Notes: generated from the letters alone by a model not told the origin. A stretch of 60,000 nt of DNA from Liolophura sinensis (GCF_032854445.1 NC_088302.1:38756191-38816190); one strand, 5' to 3'. Positions 25,801 through 33,646 are shown, counted from the first letter of the stretch. A program made the numbers and translations.

Positions 25801-27757
25801 TAGGACAGGGACCAAGAAACCATTGTAGATGTAACTGATGAGCTGATCCCGCACTAGGGAGTGGGCCACCTTAAACCAGACAACATACATGAAGGCTTAA
25901 CAATACAATACCAAGTGGTCCATTTTAGCTGTACATGTATTTAATTGCACAAATGCAGCCAAAATCTGTGTGATGGAAAGTGAATGTGAAAAATATATTA
26001 CATGCACAATAACCTTTAATATTCCATAATGCTATAAATTGACCTTTTTTTTTCAAGTCTCATTTTCATGCTCTGAAACAAAAATTTTTAATAGTGCACC
26101 TTCACAGGTGAGGTACAGGTTAAGTACATATGATTCACCTGGGCAACAGCATTACAGAACTCCAGAGAGTAGAGAAACATCTGCAGGTCAGGCATCTGGC
26201 TGATGTCTTCTGGTGACAGTTGATGCCAGTCATCCGATGGGATGTTTAGCTTGCGTGGCAGTGATGAGTACAGACCGCTGAGGCCTGTCGCAAGCACCTG
26301 CAACAAAACATATCAACATTAATAATGATGTAAAATACAAGTAATGCAATGACAGTAAGAAAGTCATCTTGTTGCATGAATTCCATGCATGATGCATATC
26401 TTCATGGGCTGCTAGACCAAGACGTGTATCAAACTGGTAGATAACACGTTTATGTCTTACCAACTTCAGGTAAGACCATGCCAACTTCATGCCAAGGCCC
26501 CGGTAACAGCAAGGGCAGGCAAATTTTCAGTTGCAATGTCCAACACTGTAGCTAAATTTTATATTTTTTTTTCTTCATGAAACTAAGGTAATACCAGTTT
26601 CATTTCACAGTTTCATGAGTGAGCCAACATTGAAAAATCAAAAATGGAAAAAAAAATACAACTGAAATTCAACCTTTCCATTTTGCATGATTTTGATGTT
26701 TTTAGGGTTTCAAGTTTTATGTTTATACACTCCTCAACATTACGAAAAGATTTACCCTGCTGATAAAACAACAAGTAATAATTGGTTCACCTTTATGAAT
26801 GAGTATTTAGAATGGAGCCTTTTAAAAATATGTACATGAACGAACATGTGCCATAACTGTACCACCATCTTTTCCACATTGTTACCTCCATGTACTTTCC
26901 AAACAAAGAGAGCATTCACTGAAAACGGAAAATATAACATTATCGGCATTTTTATATCACATACCGGACAGAAATGGGAGTTCTCTGCAACATATCTTCC
27001 TATGTTGTCATGTTTGGCTGAGAGCGCCATGATGAGCAGGAGGGCGTCTCGAGCTTCCTGGCCGACTGTACCCTCACGATGGACGTACGGGATCAACAGA
27101 GAGAAGATGAGGAACTTTGCCGGACCGTGGTCAGCGTCGGAGAGGAAGAAACTCTCCAGAATGAGAGTCTGTTGGGAGAGACAGATACAAAGCTGGTGTA
27201 GCACCAGTACCATGCGACGCTCCAAGTCCCTGGATCTGTACTGCTCCAGGGATTCTGCACACTGACCCAAAAGCTTCAGCAGAGGGTGAATGATTGGTTT
27301 GTGAATGAGTAAAAGTTGCTTTGATTGGCTGATGAGCATTTCATACATTTTTAACTGTTCAATTTTTAACCGTTCTCCGTAGTCTATAACCTCTGAGCAC
27401 CAGGTGGAGAACTTCTCCAGGATCTCATGCTCTAGCAGGTAGAGCAGGATGGTGCCTGGCATGCCATTGGCACTGTTCTCTGAGACAATCAGATAGACCA
27501 TCTGCTCAACATTGTGTATAACCGTTTCTACATCATCAGATTGCAGACTCGGCTTCACCTTTCCTTCAGTCCCCCAGCTCCAAGGTCTGAGGCTGGATGA
27601 TGTTCAGGGCCTGCTTCCAGTGAATCTTAAAGACTTCCAAGCAGGTGTCAGGGTCTGTGTCCCCAGGAGAGTTGTTTCCTGACCCCAAAGGTTTCTCCAC
27701 AGCCGTTACCCCAATGCCAGCATCTGGGCGGCCACTCCCTTTTCGAAACCAACTCAT
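4508..27757 (-). CDS. FHIP1: FHIP1 (FHF complex subunit HOOK-interacting protein 1), full coding span, 11 exons
   Basis: This is the invertebrate counterpart of vertebrate FHIP1A/FHIP1B (FAM160A1/A2; RAI16-like family). In known members the protein joins FTS (AKTIP) and Hook to form the FHF complex, which couples Rab5 early endosomes to dynein. Coding exons, minus strand: 27757-26965, 26297-26139, 25869-25783, 18177-18010, 17010-16931, 14716-14549, 12035-11844, 8129-7216, 6424-6246, 5699-5495, 4830-4508. All introns are GT-AG and all phases agree, giving about 1088 residues after one base is dropped at the frameshift near 27571-27575. Family landmarks include HREGTVGQEARDALLLIMAL, GLYSSLPRK, SLEFCNAV, SQRRAV, WSAPYDGELP, QPSVKSLMQ and KTKNAVFCA. 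The middle, about residues 485-850, is serine-rich and probably disordered. Family identity is very secure; the choice between A and B type does not apply to an invertebrate single copy. Confidence 0.95.
4945..5101 (+). repeat. MITE-like family A, diverged copy
   Basis: It shares the order of words seen in the better copies at 13476, 24551 and 43191: 'tttttgatgccaata', 'catcaaactccac', 'caagcaaaacatgtaacctg', 'aaaatgctaaa', then 'tgctgaaatac'. The left end is lost. It lies in the last FHIP1 intron and abuts the SINE at 5100. Confidence 0.5.
5100..5343 (-). repeat. SINE family 1, near full length, minus
   Basis: On the plus strand it begins with the antisense tail (tttatttatttgattg), then the body 'ggccagcattatgggggg', and ends with the antisense tRNA-like head 'ggccatggaggccc'. 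The polymerase III B-box-like stretch is at about 5256-5266 (antisense). It sits in an FHIP1 intron in the same orientation as the gene. Confidence 0.85.
5495..5699 (-). CDS. FHIP1: FHIP1 coding exon 10
   Basis: The acceptor is tttaag before 5699 and the donor is GAGAG|gttagt at 5494. It encodes about 68 residues starting VLTSVRQKVDNFASTQPNFD and continuing through LLMQARKFLALREQMYL, in phase with both neighbours. The block matches the vertebrate stretch that follows PSVKSL in FHIP1. Confidence 0.93.
6046..6150 (-). repeat. SINE family 1 fragment, minus
   Basis: It has the antisense tail (aatttatttgactggtgt) and a body with deletions that carries 'cacaaccatccgaagattgc'. The head is missing. 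It is intronic in FHIP1. Confidence 0.7.
6246..6424 (-). CDS. FHIP1: FHIP1 coding exon 9
   Basis: The acceptor is gttgtcag before 6424 and the donor is ATGCAG|gtatat. About 60 residues begin GPFLSALLTKLESMMQNSLY and continue with LLLTGLISRLACYPKPLLRS and NLVFQPSVKSLMQ. This is one of the best conserved blocks of the family, and the vertebrate proteins have nearly the same words. Phase 2-in and phase 0-out agree with the neighbours. Confidence 0.96.
6521..6745 (+). repeat. MITE-like family A, diverged copy
   Basis: Shared words with the family include 'cccaaagtttggtatgcaaaa', 'ttgccatgccaacac', 'atgaatgagtcaaaatgaagc' and 'caaatgtgtcac'. The terminal repeats are no longer recognisable. It is intronic in FHIP1. 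Confidence 0.55.
6970..7134 (-). repeat. SINE family 1, 5' truncated, minus
   Basis: It has the antisense tail at the left, then 'ctcaagaatatttcactt', 'cgacggcggccaggattatg' and 'ccatctgcaggttgctg'. It stops before the tRNA-like head, around 'ggcctgagaggaatg'. It lies in the intron just downstream of FHIP1 exon 8. Confidence 0.85.
7216..8129 (-). CDS. FHIP1: FHIP1 coding exon 8 (long serine-rich exon)
   Basis: The acceptor is gttttag before 8129 and the donor is AATATAG|gtgagt. About 304 residues begin RTKAVDSARGSSLSVSIGS. The conserved helix METNYMDYLHEAQQRI and the motif CRNWSAPYDGELPPPDSD follow and match vertebrate FHIP1. The rest is rich in Ser, Thr, Ala and acidic residues, with a short helical island around YLNTVEVLSPSTPEEMERYL. 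It looks disordered and is not conserved in sequence with vertebrates. Confidence 0.93.
8893..9237 (-). repeat. SINE family 2, near full length, minus
   Basis: Read on the minus strand, it starts with a tRNA-like head 'ccccgatagcacagttagtc' and 'gcttcgggagcgg', followed by the B-box-like word 'gggtcaatcctgg'. It then runs through 'cctaagactttaaaag', 'ggttgacccgtgtcagtata' and 'gttgttaagtatgacctaag' to CACTCACTC repeats. This is a separate SINE family from the AAATAAAT-tailed one. It lies in the intron upstream of FHIP1 exon 8. Confidence 0.75.
11844..12035 (-). CDS. FHIP1: FHIP1 coding exon 7
   Basis: The acceptor is ctctctcag before 12035 and the donor is ACTGGCAG|gtataa. About 63 residues include SSDGVFDSPFLPVNHSS and HKSGLGFTRLFRSNSTLSR. 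Open reading and phase (2-in, 2-out) join the flanking conserved exons. This part of the protein is poorly conserved, so the call rests on splice sites, phase and position rather than homology. Confidence 0.82.
13476..13697. repeat. MITE-like family A, copy with terminal inverted repeats
   Basis: The ends are 'actgtatttcacct' at 13477-13490 and 'ggtgaaatgcagt' at 13682-13694, an imperfect inverted repeat of about 13 bases. Inner words shared with the copies at 24551 and 43191 are 'ccttaaaatgatactttt', 'atgccaacac' and 'gaagcaaaatgtgtcatttt'. It has no coding capacity, consistent with a non-autonomous DNA element. It is intronic in FHIP1. Confidence 0.75.
14085..14348 (+). repeat. SINE family 1, full length, plus
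   Basis: This is the best complete copy. The head 'gggcctccgtggctcagttg' carries an A-box-like word and is followed by 'agcacgctagcgcagcataa'. A B-box-like stretch, partly damaged, is at about 14161-14175 (ctgagttcgtccagc). The body and a tail of AAATAAATAAAT follow. It runs opposite to FHIP1 within an intron. Confidence 0.9.
14549..14716 (-). CDS. FHIP1: FHIP1 coding exon 6
   Basis: The acceptor is tccccag before 14716 and the donor is ACCAG|gtgaga. About 56 residues begin (R)YLIPCTHVMVSQRRAVKELD and continue with LYSKSAEKFLSLQPSCCL, closely matching the vertebrate block. The first 30 or so coding bases are also the end unit of a tandem array in the upstream intron (see 14687-15015). Confidence 0.95.
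14687..15015. repeat. About 38-bp tandem array containing an FHIP1 exon boundary
   Basis: Successive units carry 'accatcacatgggtacaagg' followed by 'tattagatacctgg' or a variant of it. The clearest units start at about 14870, 14905 and 14943, each about 38 bases. Weaker units lie at 14731-14868 and at 14982. The first unit, 14687-14720, is the 5' end of FHIP1 exon 6 together with its splice acceptor (antisense). The rest lies in the intron. Confidence 0.8.
15191..15622 (-). repeat. SINE family 1, minus, split by a nested insertion, with target-site duplication
   Basis: The antisense tail and first part are at 15197-15240; the body resumes at 15450-15611 (tgacggcggccagcattatg). The outer edges carry the perfect 11-base direct repeat AGGGATCTATT at 15191-15201 and 15612-15622. 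The tRNA-like head is missing. The inserted segment is 15241-15449. Confidence 0.85.
15241..15449. mobile_element. Short MITE-like insert nested in a SINE
   Basis: About 205 bases with no coding capacity interrupt the SINE between 'ctcaagaata' and 'ttcacttacatgacgg'. The edges are 'ccataaatgacc' on the left and 'gggtcatttagg' on the right, an imperfect inverted repeat. A clean target-site duplication is not visible. No second copy was recognised in the window. Confidence 0.55.
16262..16338 (-). repeat. SINE family 1 fragment, minus
   Basis: Only the antisense tail and the first 50 or so body bases are present: 'tttatttatttgactgatg', 'gctgtactcaagaag', 'tgactgtggccagca'. It is intronic in FHIP1. 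Confidence 0.75.
16931..17010 (-). CDS. FHIP1: FHIP1 coding exon 5
   Basis: The acceptor is cgttacag before 17010 and the donor is CTTCAG|gtagga. It encodes LCVSSLSLFKTLVELNCEDV and then MFQLVF, ending in a split Arg codon. The pattern L-S-L-F-x-T-L-x-x-L-x-C-E-D-V is the same as in vertebrate FHIP1. Confidence 0.94.
17063..17277 (+). repeat. SINE family 2, 5' truncated, plus
   Basis: It begins in the body at 'ttggcccggtgtcagtataa' and runs through 'ttcggcataatacttcagtg' and 'gaaaaattgttaagtacgac' to 'attaaaccccaagcattc' with CATTCACTC repeats. The tRNA-like head is absent. It is in the intron upstream of FHIP1 exon 5. Confidence 0.8.
17624..17902 (-). repeat. SINE family 1, full length, minus
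   Basis: The antisense tail is at the left, then 'atactcaagaatatttcgct', 'ccaccatgagctggatt', 'gtgggaggctcccgggtcat', and the antisense head ends 'ccacggaggccc'. It lies in the intron between FHIP1 exons 4 and 5. Confidence 0.9.
18010..18177 (-). CDS. FHIP1: FHIP1 coding exon 4
   Basis: The acceptor is ttgtacag before 18177 and the donor is TCAAGG|gtaaac. The 56 residues read NSRDEIIAATAYLELFLRRI, then TEPALLRAFLKFVIVGKYDE and ITVLDSFIARINTNSR. This matches the vertebrate helical repeat region in length and spacing, with no gaps. Confidence 0.96.
20880..21080 (+). repeat. Uncharacterised interspersed repeat, copy 1
   Basis: Words such as 'ggtgcagagaaatgatt', 'ttatgaggcttgcatctt', 'acacaaacaaat' and 'tggaaattagtcct' recur in the same order at 29402-29580. 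The ends are not resolved and no coding frame is present. Confidence 0.45.
22560..23320. repeat. Minisatellite, about 12 units of 60-68 bp
   Basis: Each unit carries 'acagaataatggatgt', then 'tgtatattgtaaat', then 'ggggtgtgtatagacagg' or a variant. Anchor words recur at about 22587, 22651, 22714, 22793, 22858, 22921, 22982, 23050, 23110, 23170, 23235 and 23296. Units alternate between a form with 'gcaatgaaataagg' and one with 'aaataaggggtg', suggesting a two-unit higher order. The minus-strand open frame across it is a by-product of the repeat. Confidence 0.85.
24551..24770. repeat. MITE-like family A copy
   Basis: The left edge carries 'tgtatttcacctatagtttg' and the right edge 'gagatttacagtat'. 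Inner words 'cttaaaatgatactttt', 'atgctaacacttaaagtttg' and 'taagcaaaatatgtcacttg' match the copies at 13476 and 43191. It is intronic in FHIP1. Confidence 0.7.
25783..25869 (-). CDS. FHIP1: FHIP1 coding exon 3
   Basis: The acceptor is gtttaag before 25869 and the donor is CATCAG|gtgagt. The 29 residues begin VAHSLVRDQLISYIYNGFLV and end PVLGPALHQ, nearly the vertebrate sequence. It is too short to stand out as an open frame but is unmistakable by homology. Confidence 0.96.
26139..26297 (-). CDS. FHIP1: FHIP1 coding exon 2
   Basis: The acceptor is gttgcag before 26297 and the donor is GCCCAG|gtgaat. The 53 residues begin VLATGLSGLYSSLPRKLNIP, continue DDWHQL...PDLQMFL and end YSLEFCNAVAQ. 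This is the most recognisable block of the family. Confidence 0.97.
26965..27757 (-). CDS. FHIP1: FHIP1 coding exon 1 (start codon; one apparent frameshift)
   Basis: The start ATG at 27757 gives MSWFRKGSGRPDAGIGV, resembling vertebrate FHIP1 N termini. It is followed by DPDTCLEVFKIHWKQALNII. The frame stops at TGA 27568-27566, but a one-base shift restores a long open frame. That frame begins SDDVETVIHNVEQMVYLI and carries family blocks including CICLSQQTLILESFFLSD and HREGTVGQEARDALLLIMAL to HFCP, donor CCG|gtatgt. The exon also has 5' UTR up to an acceptor (tcttttcag) just above 27852. A run of five G (minus strand) at 27571-27575 is the natural place for an indel error. The AUG is preceded by an overlapping out-of-frame ATG 7 bases upstream. 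Confidence 0.93.
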
Positions 27758-27852
27758 GGCTCATTTATTCCAAAAGCTGTATGCCAGAGGACATATTGCC
27801 ATGTATCTTAAATATCTGGATGGGCTGAGTACCTTTAACTAAGACATCATTC
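27758..27852 (-). other. FHIP1: FHIP1 5' UTR part of the first coding exon
   Basis: The reading frame opens at 27757, and a good acceptor (polypyrimidine then cag at 27855-27853) lies 95 bases upstream. This implies that the transcript starts further upstream in at least one noncoding exon. Confidence 0.6.
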
Positions 27853-27925
27853 CTGAAAAGATAAAATAACAATCCTTTAAATTTTGTGAAAATATGTATT
27901 AGTTGGGGGGTGCAAACATATCAAA

Positions 27926-28070
27926 GCCAGTTGCTGACAAACCTTCCCACCCAGGACTGAAGAGAAAGCCAGCATGAGCTGGATTTGAACTTATAACGAT
28001 TATATTGGTGAGAAAATCCTTGGTTATTGTTCTGTGTTAGTATGCTAGCCACCAGGCCATGGAAGTCCGC
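27926..28070 (-). repeat. SINE family 1, head-side half, minus
   Basis: It contains 'gccagttgctgacaaacctt', 'agccagcatgagctggattt' and the antisense head ending 'ccatggaagtcc'. The tail half is missing. Confidence 0.8.
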
Positions 28071-28898
28071 TACATGTATTTAAAGGTAGTCAAAAGCTTT
28101 ATATGTTTCTGAAAGTGCATTTTCGCATACTCCTACAGTAAACTGTATATATATCCAATGTGTAATGGTAGGCCATTACCCAGATGATTTACAAATGTAA
28201 AATCATTAGTAAAGGCATCTTTATGACCCTCAGAATTGAACTCTACCAGATATAAATGTACATCTTTACACCTACATGACAGACATGCTTCCGGGAGCGG
28301 TGTCAAGAGTACATGTACATGTGCATATAAAGCAAAACCATCCAGATCTTTAAAGATCTGAGTTATACATGGACAGGTAACTAAAAACTATAATGCAAAT
28401 TACATGTAACTCTCCCACTGCCTGATTCATACCTGAATCACAATAGATCACTCTGTGAAGAAGAGCAATGTTGTTTAGCAGGTACATGTACATGTGCCTT
28501 ACTGCCCCTGATGGTGTAGGAAAGATGGCTGTGATGATGACGAGCCAACTTGACTGCATTGTCATTGACACTCCATCCATACTGATCAAGGCCTTGATGC
28601 AAATAAGAGGATGGAAAATAACGGTCGTGTCATAGGTAATGATTTCAGTGATGTGGGCGTTTAATTAGCAGGTAACAACCTATGTCACACCTGACCTCGT
28701 CTGGCCTTCCACTCGATTAACCTTACATGAAGACCTAGAGACAGTGTCCTATGAGTTATCTGTTCATTAGGATGCAGGTAAACAAGTAAGTATGTTAATA
28801 TAACAGCGCATCCGATACAATGCTATTCATTTGGGAGGAAGCAACACAATAAAATACATGTAGTTCCTACTACAATAGTAAGCAATGCATACATGTAC

Positions 28899-29076
28899 AT
28901 TTATTTATTTTATTCATTTGATTGGCATTCTACGCTGTAAATATTTCAAGAATATTTTCACGATGGCAGCTAGCATTATGGTGGTAGGAAACTGGGCGGG
29001 GCCCAAGGCAAGTCCAAAACCATCCGCAGGCTGCTAACAGACCTTCCTAGGTGATGCTGGAGAGGACATCAGCATG
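28899..29076 (-). repeat. SINE family 1, 5' truncated, minus
   Basis: It has the antisense tail (tttatttattttattcattt), 'tagcattatggtggtaggaa', 'ccatccgcaggctgctaac' and 'gagaggacatcagcatgagc'. The head is lost. Confidence 0.85.
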
Positions 29077-29401
29077 AGCATAAATGTACAACATAATAAA
29101 GTATACATCACCTTGTTGACCCAGGCAGGTTATTTTTAAATGGTTTCTCATCAGTATCCAAAAAGTTAATGTTACAGTGCTGCCTTCTTTTCTACTTTAA
29201 AGGGCACATAAACAAACTCTGGAATAAAGATCCTATTCTTATGCAATATTAAAGAAATTTATGTAAAAAAAAAATTTTGAGGCATAATTTATATCTAGCT
29301 TTTTCTCCATCAATGGTGAGAATTTTCCAGGAATGACAGCTGTCACCATTGACAGTCACACCTATAGTCTACCCTAATACTTCAACCTTTTCATCAGCCT
29401 C

Positions 29402-29580
29402 TGCAAACAATATTTTGAAATATTCCGAGAGAACTCTACATGTAGGGTGTACAGAAATAATTTGCACAGTTTTATGAAGCTTGGATCTTAAATAACAACA
29501 AACAAATATTTTTCAGCATCATTTTCAGATAATTGTATGCATAAATTCTACTGAAATAAGTCCTTTGGTGGTTGACAAGG
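29402..29580 (+). repeat. Uncharacterised interspersed repeat, copy 2
   Basis: Diverged match to 20880-21080: 'gggtgtacagaaataatt', 'ttatgaagcttggatctt', 'aacaaacaaat', 'actgaaataagtcct'. The ends are not resolved. Confidence 0.45.
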
Positions 29581-30207
29581 TTCAAACTATACAGTGAGTG
29601 CTTTCCAGACACATCCATGGAGCCGTGAGAAAATTATAGTTTTTCCACCCCAAGAAGAAGCTCAGGACACCTCCTAAATTCAATATGAATGATTAAAGAC
29701 AAAACATTTAATTTATCCTTTAACCACAACAGGACACAGCCTAGAGAAGTTTTCCAAAACAATGTACATGTACCTTTATACGGTTTCCAATAGATTCCCA
29801 TCGTTTGTGCCGTTATCAATCCCTCAGCATTAATATGTACATGCTGAGCAGCAAGACAGACATGACATTATCTCTGTAATGTCGCCTCACTGAAGTACAT
29901 GTGACACCCAACAGGACGCCTACATACGTGTATATGTATATCCCTGTTAATACACAACACCCTTACCATGAATACCAGTAGTATACAGACATTGGGCAGA
30001 CATGACAAACATGCACTTACACTTTCTTGTGTATGATAACCGGGAAGCAATTATACCCACACTAGAGGACCTTTTACTAAGCAATCAAGAATAACCCAGC
30101 TCATGGAAGAACAGACATGAGGAACCACTCAGCCAATCAAGTGTTTTCAAGTGATCTACACCTACATGTGTACATATATATAGACAAGAAGAATCTAAAT
30201 GAATATA

Positions 30208-30425
30208 TGCTAGCGCAGAATAATGACCCAGGAGTCTCTCACCAATACGGTCGCTGTGAACAATACGGTTCTCTACAGCCGTACGTGGGAAGGTCTTGCA
30301 GCAACCTGTGGATGGTCGTGGGTTTCCCCTGCCCGGTTTCCTCCCACCATAATGCTGGCCGCTGTCGTATAAGTGAAATATTCTTGAGTACGGCGTAAAA
30401 CATCAATCAAATAAATAAATAAATA
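30208..30425 (+). repeat. SINE family 1, plus, with 16-base target-site duplication
   Basis: It is slightly 5' truncated, starting 'tgctagcgcagaataatg', with a complete body and an AAATAAATAAAT tail. The perfect direct repeat AATCTAAATGAATATA flanks it at 30192-30207 and 30426-30441. Such long target-site duplications are typical of LINE-driven retroposition. This is one of the least diverged copies here. Confidence 0.92.
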
Positions 30426-30597
30426 AATCTAAATGAATATAAAAATAATGCATTTTCATTTTGCCTTTTCTATAATGTTTTGAAAATGCCCACAGAGCAG
30501 TGTTTTGTAGATATTTTTACATCATGCAAGAGAAGAATGTCAGTACATCTGTACATGTATACATGTGTAGTTTAGGAATCATAATTTTAATCATAAA

Positions 30598-30786
30598 ATT
30601 TATTTATTTATTTGATTGGTGTTTTACGCCATACTTAGCCATAACGGTAGCCAGCATTATGGTGGGAGGAAACTGGGCAGAGCACGGGGGAAACCCACGA
30701 CCATTCGCAGGTTGCTAGAAGACCTTCCCACGTACAGGTGAGAGGCTCCTGGGTCATTATGCTGCGCGAGTGCGATAACCAACCTT
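30598..30786 (-). repeat. SINE family 1, near full length, minus
   Basis: It has the antisense tail, 'gattggtgttttacgcc', 'ccagcattatggtgggagg' and 'gaggctcctgggtcattatg', then part of the antisense head. A 9-base direct repeat ATCATAAAA may flank it (about 30589 and 30789). It faces the copy at 30208-30425. Confidence 0.85.
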
Positions 30787-30928
30787 TCATCATAAAAGGC
30801 CACGAGAACAGAATAATGTTAAAGATACATTTGCTTCCCAGAAGGCTATGTAAATTGTTTTAAATGAAAATGACAGCATGGTATTATCAAATTTAGTTAA
30901 TGACAGAATTACAGATACAAATACATTA

Positions 30929-31184
30929 GGGGACTTCATGACTGAGTGGCTAGAGTGCTAATGCAGCACAAGAGCCCAATGTGGTCACTGTGAGTTCAAG
31001 TTCAGCTCATGCTGGCATCCTTTCCAACTGTATTTGAAAAAGTCAGCCAGCAACCTGTGGATAGTTTGGGGTTTCCCTTGGGCACTGCATGGTTCCATTC
31101 CCCGTAACACTGGCCAGCTTCGCAAGTCAGAAAATTTTTCTTCAGAACAGCGTGAAACATCGAATAAAGAAATCAATAAATATG
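30929..31184 (+). repeat. SINE family 1, full length but diverged, plus
   Basis: The head 'ggggacttcatgactgagtg' and the B-box-like 'gtgagttcaagttcagctc' are followed by a diverged body and 'catcgaataaagaaatcaat'. The head differs from the main type, so it may be an older subfamily. Confidence 0.75.
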
Positions 31185-32642
31185 TATATTATTTTTTTTT
31201 TGCATAAGAGACACTGAAAGTGGCACAAAAAATGTGTGAAGTAACGGTATATCCCTTGTACTAGCCATGCCCTCAGGCACTGGCAATAGGATTGATCTAG
31301 TACATGTACATGTACTTACACGCATCACACCATGAAATTATGCACATTTTGAAAAGTAACACAACCAAATGTTAAAGCTTTTGTTAACTGACATTGGACC
31401 AAACTACCCCAAATGCTGGTAAAGGCATTTGGGAATTGTCGCTAAATGAGGATGATTGGGATGTCTTAAAAGGCTAGAGTGCATCGGAAATGGCACCCTG
31501 TGGGTTATTTCGACTTACACAACATGTGCACAGGTGTAACCCTAGATACCAGTCATTTCTAAGCTTCCCTACCCTTTTAGATGGACCTTTTCATACACCT
31601 AGTTTGCTCAGGAGAGCAAAAAGCACACCATTGTATATGTGCATATTCTGTCTGCTATAAACAGAGTTGTGTATCAATGGCGAAGACAGAGTGAGTACAA
31701 ACCAACACTTGGCAGATACATGTATACTTCTGGCACCAGTACTTTACAGTGGTACACTGAGAGATGCTATAAAACCTTCAGATGAAGTGGGTAAATATGT
31801 AGAGGTGTGTATACCAAAATAACTGTAATCACAGTCATAGAAATGTGTGCAGGCTTACGGGCATGTCAGATCTCCTATTAGGATTCCTAGATGGATTTAC
31901 CCCACGGTCAAACTGGGCCAGTTGCCCATTCATAACAGCTAAATCCGAATTCCTCACATCTACTTCATCTGCCCACCCTGTACTTTCTGCTGATCAGCCT
32001 TGCAGGCAGCCAGGCTTCCTGAAACCCCAGTCTGTCCCATAGGGCTGGGATTGCAACCCAAACATGAAATACATGTATACACACAGCCCCAATTATGATC
32101 CAGAAAAAACAGCCTGACACATTAGCACCGTTTTATCAAGCGTTATTAATAGCTAGGCTGGTCCACATTCCCAAACTGGTTACTAAAGTGATGAAGAACA
32201 GGCTGACAAATGCTTTGCTAAAACAAGTTCAAAGAAATCATGATAAATTACATAGCACAGCATGTTTTTTGGCCATCATCATTTGGATCCAGCAGAATGC
32301 TGAACATGAACTTTTTTGGCCATCATCACTTGGATCTGTGAAGCTCCTTTGAAATAAACTACCACTGCTGTATATGATGAAACTTCATAGTGATCTATGC
32401 AGAAAGATACAGGCTTAATACACAGATCAAAGGTACTCGACCTTGAATTTATATTCATTAATTAATATACTGTACAATAAGCTGTAATACATTTTTCTGT
32501 TATTGACTCGCTCATCCTTAGTCTTACAGAGCTTTTATCATCATGTTTTATACAAGGGTCCCACTCTGACTGGTTTCTGGCAGTGGAAAATGCTGTACCA
32601 CCATTTATGCATTCTTATATTCATTGAGCATCCTAGGGATGT

Positions 32643-32940
32643 TACATCACCTGGCTGTTACCTGTATGGGATACCCACTCTTGACTATACACTCAGCACA
32701 CCTGACTAACCAATCTGGCTTACATGTACATACCCACACCCCATGGATATCCTATATGTATAACAGTACTTGTATGTCACCTGCTGTTACCTCTATGGGA
32801 TACCCACTCTTGACTATACACTCAGCACACCTGCCTAACCAACCCTGGTGACATGCACATACCTACACCACAATGATATCCTACATGTATAACAGTACTT
32901 GTATGTCACCTGCTGTTACCTGCCTGGATACCCACTCTGG
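32643..32940. repeat. 131-bp tandem array, just over two units
   Basis: Units start at 'cacctggctgttacctgtat' (about 32647), 'cacctgctgttacctctatg' (32777) and 'cacctgctgttacctgcctg' (32908). Each carries 'gggatacccactcttgacta' and 'ctcagcacacctg'. The third unit is partial. Confidence 0.85.
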
Positions 32941-33106
32941 GCAATGCACTCATCCAATGGATATCCCATAATACACCAAACTCAATGGATACAGCAGTCT
33001 ACCCTTATAATATAGTGTCCTGGCCGCCACCTGCCTTGTTTGCCTATCTGGAATATCCACCACAAACTACATGTACACACCTCAGTCACAGCAGAGTTCA
33101 TGATGT

Positions 33107-33150
33107 TAATATACACTCAAGAATTTTTCATTTATACACTGGCAGCCACT
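33107..33150 (-). repeat. SINE family 1 fragment, minus
   Basis: A short stretch 'acactcaagaatttttcatt' and 'tatacactggcagcc' matches the antisense body. Both ends are lost. Confidence 0.5.
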
Positions 33151-33448
33151 TATATAATTAACATGTAACCCCCCTCCCCCCACCATATTAAACCCCAGGC
33201 TAATATGCTAGCACTTCAAGTCAGAGGTCAAGCAGAACTGTATTTAACGAGAAAAAGCACATGCACAGGTTTTAAATGTTGTAAATTAGCATCCCTTTAA
33301 ACTGAGACTACAGGTAAATCTTAAATTTACGCACACATTATTATGACTTCATGACAGTTGTACTAACAACCGGGCAACACATACAACAACCATACAATAA
33401 ACATGCCTACAAATTTATGTGCTGGCTGATATGCAATAGATATAATTC

Positions 33449-33646
33449 AAATTCTTCAACTTTTTCGCATGTTTGTAAGGTATTTATTCAAGTATATTCT
33501 CAAGGCAGTATTCTGTGTAGACTGATGAAATTATACAGTTTGTGAAGCCCTGAAATTGGCCAATCCAGTCAACGTAGTTCAAATTAAAGTGTGGAAAAAT
33601 TTTGCTGAAAGTTGCTCTTTTAGATGCGAAAAAGGTTGAGGAATTA
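33449..33646. repeat. MITE-like family B copy with terminal inverted repeats
   Basis: The left edge is 'aattcttcaactttttcgc' and the right edge 'gcgaaaaaggttgaggaatt', an imperfect inverted repeat of about 19 bases. The inner segment holds 'tgtgtagactgatgaaatta' and 'gccctgaaattggccaat'. It has no coding capacity. Related copies are at 34340, 37259, 44282 and 45407. Confidence 0.8.

Noticed and set aside
26846-27265. 139-codon plus-strand open frame
   Set aside because: It is the antisense shadow of FHIP1 coding exon 1, whose minus-strand protein is strongly conserved.
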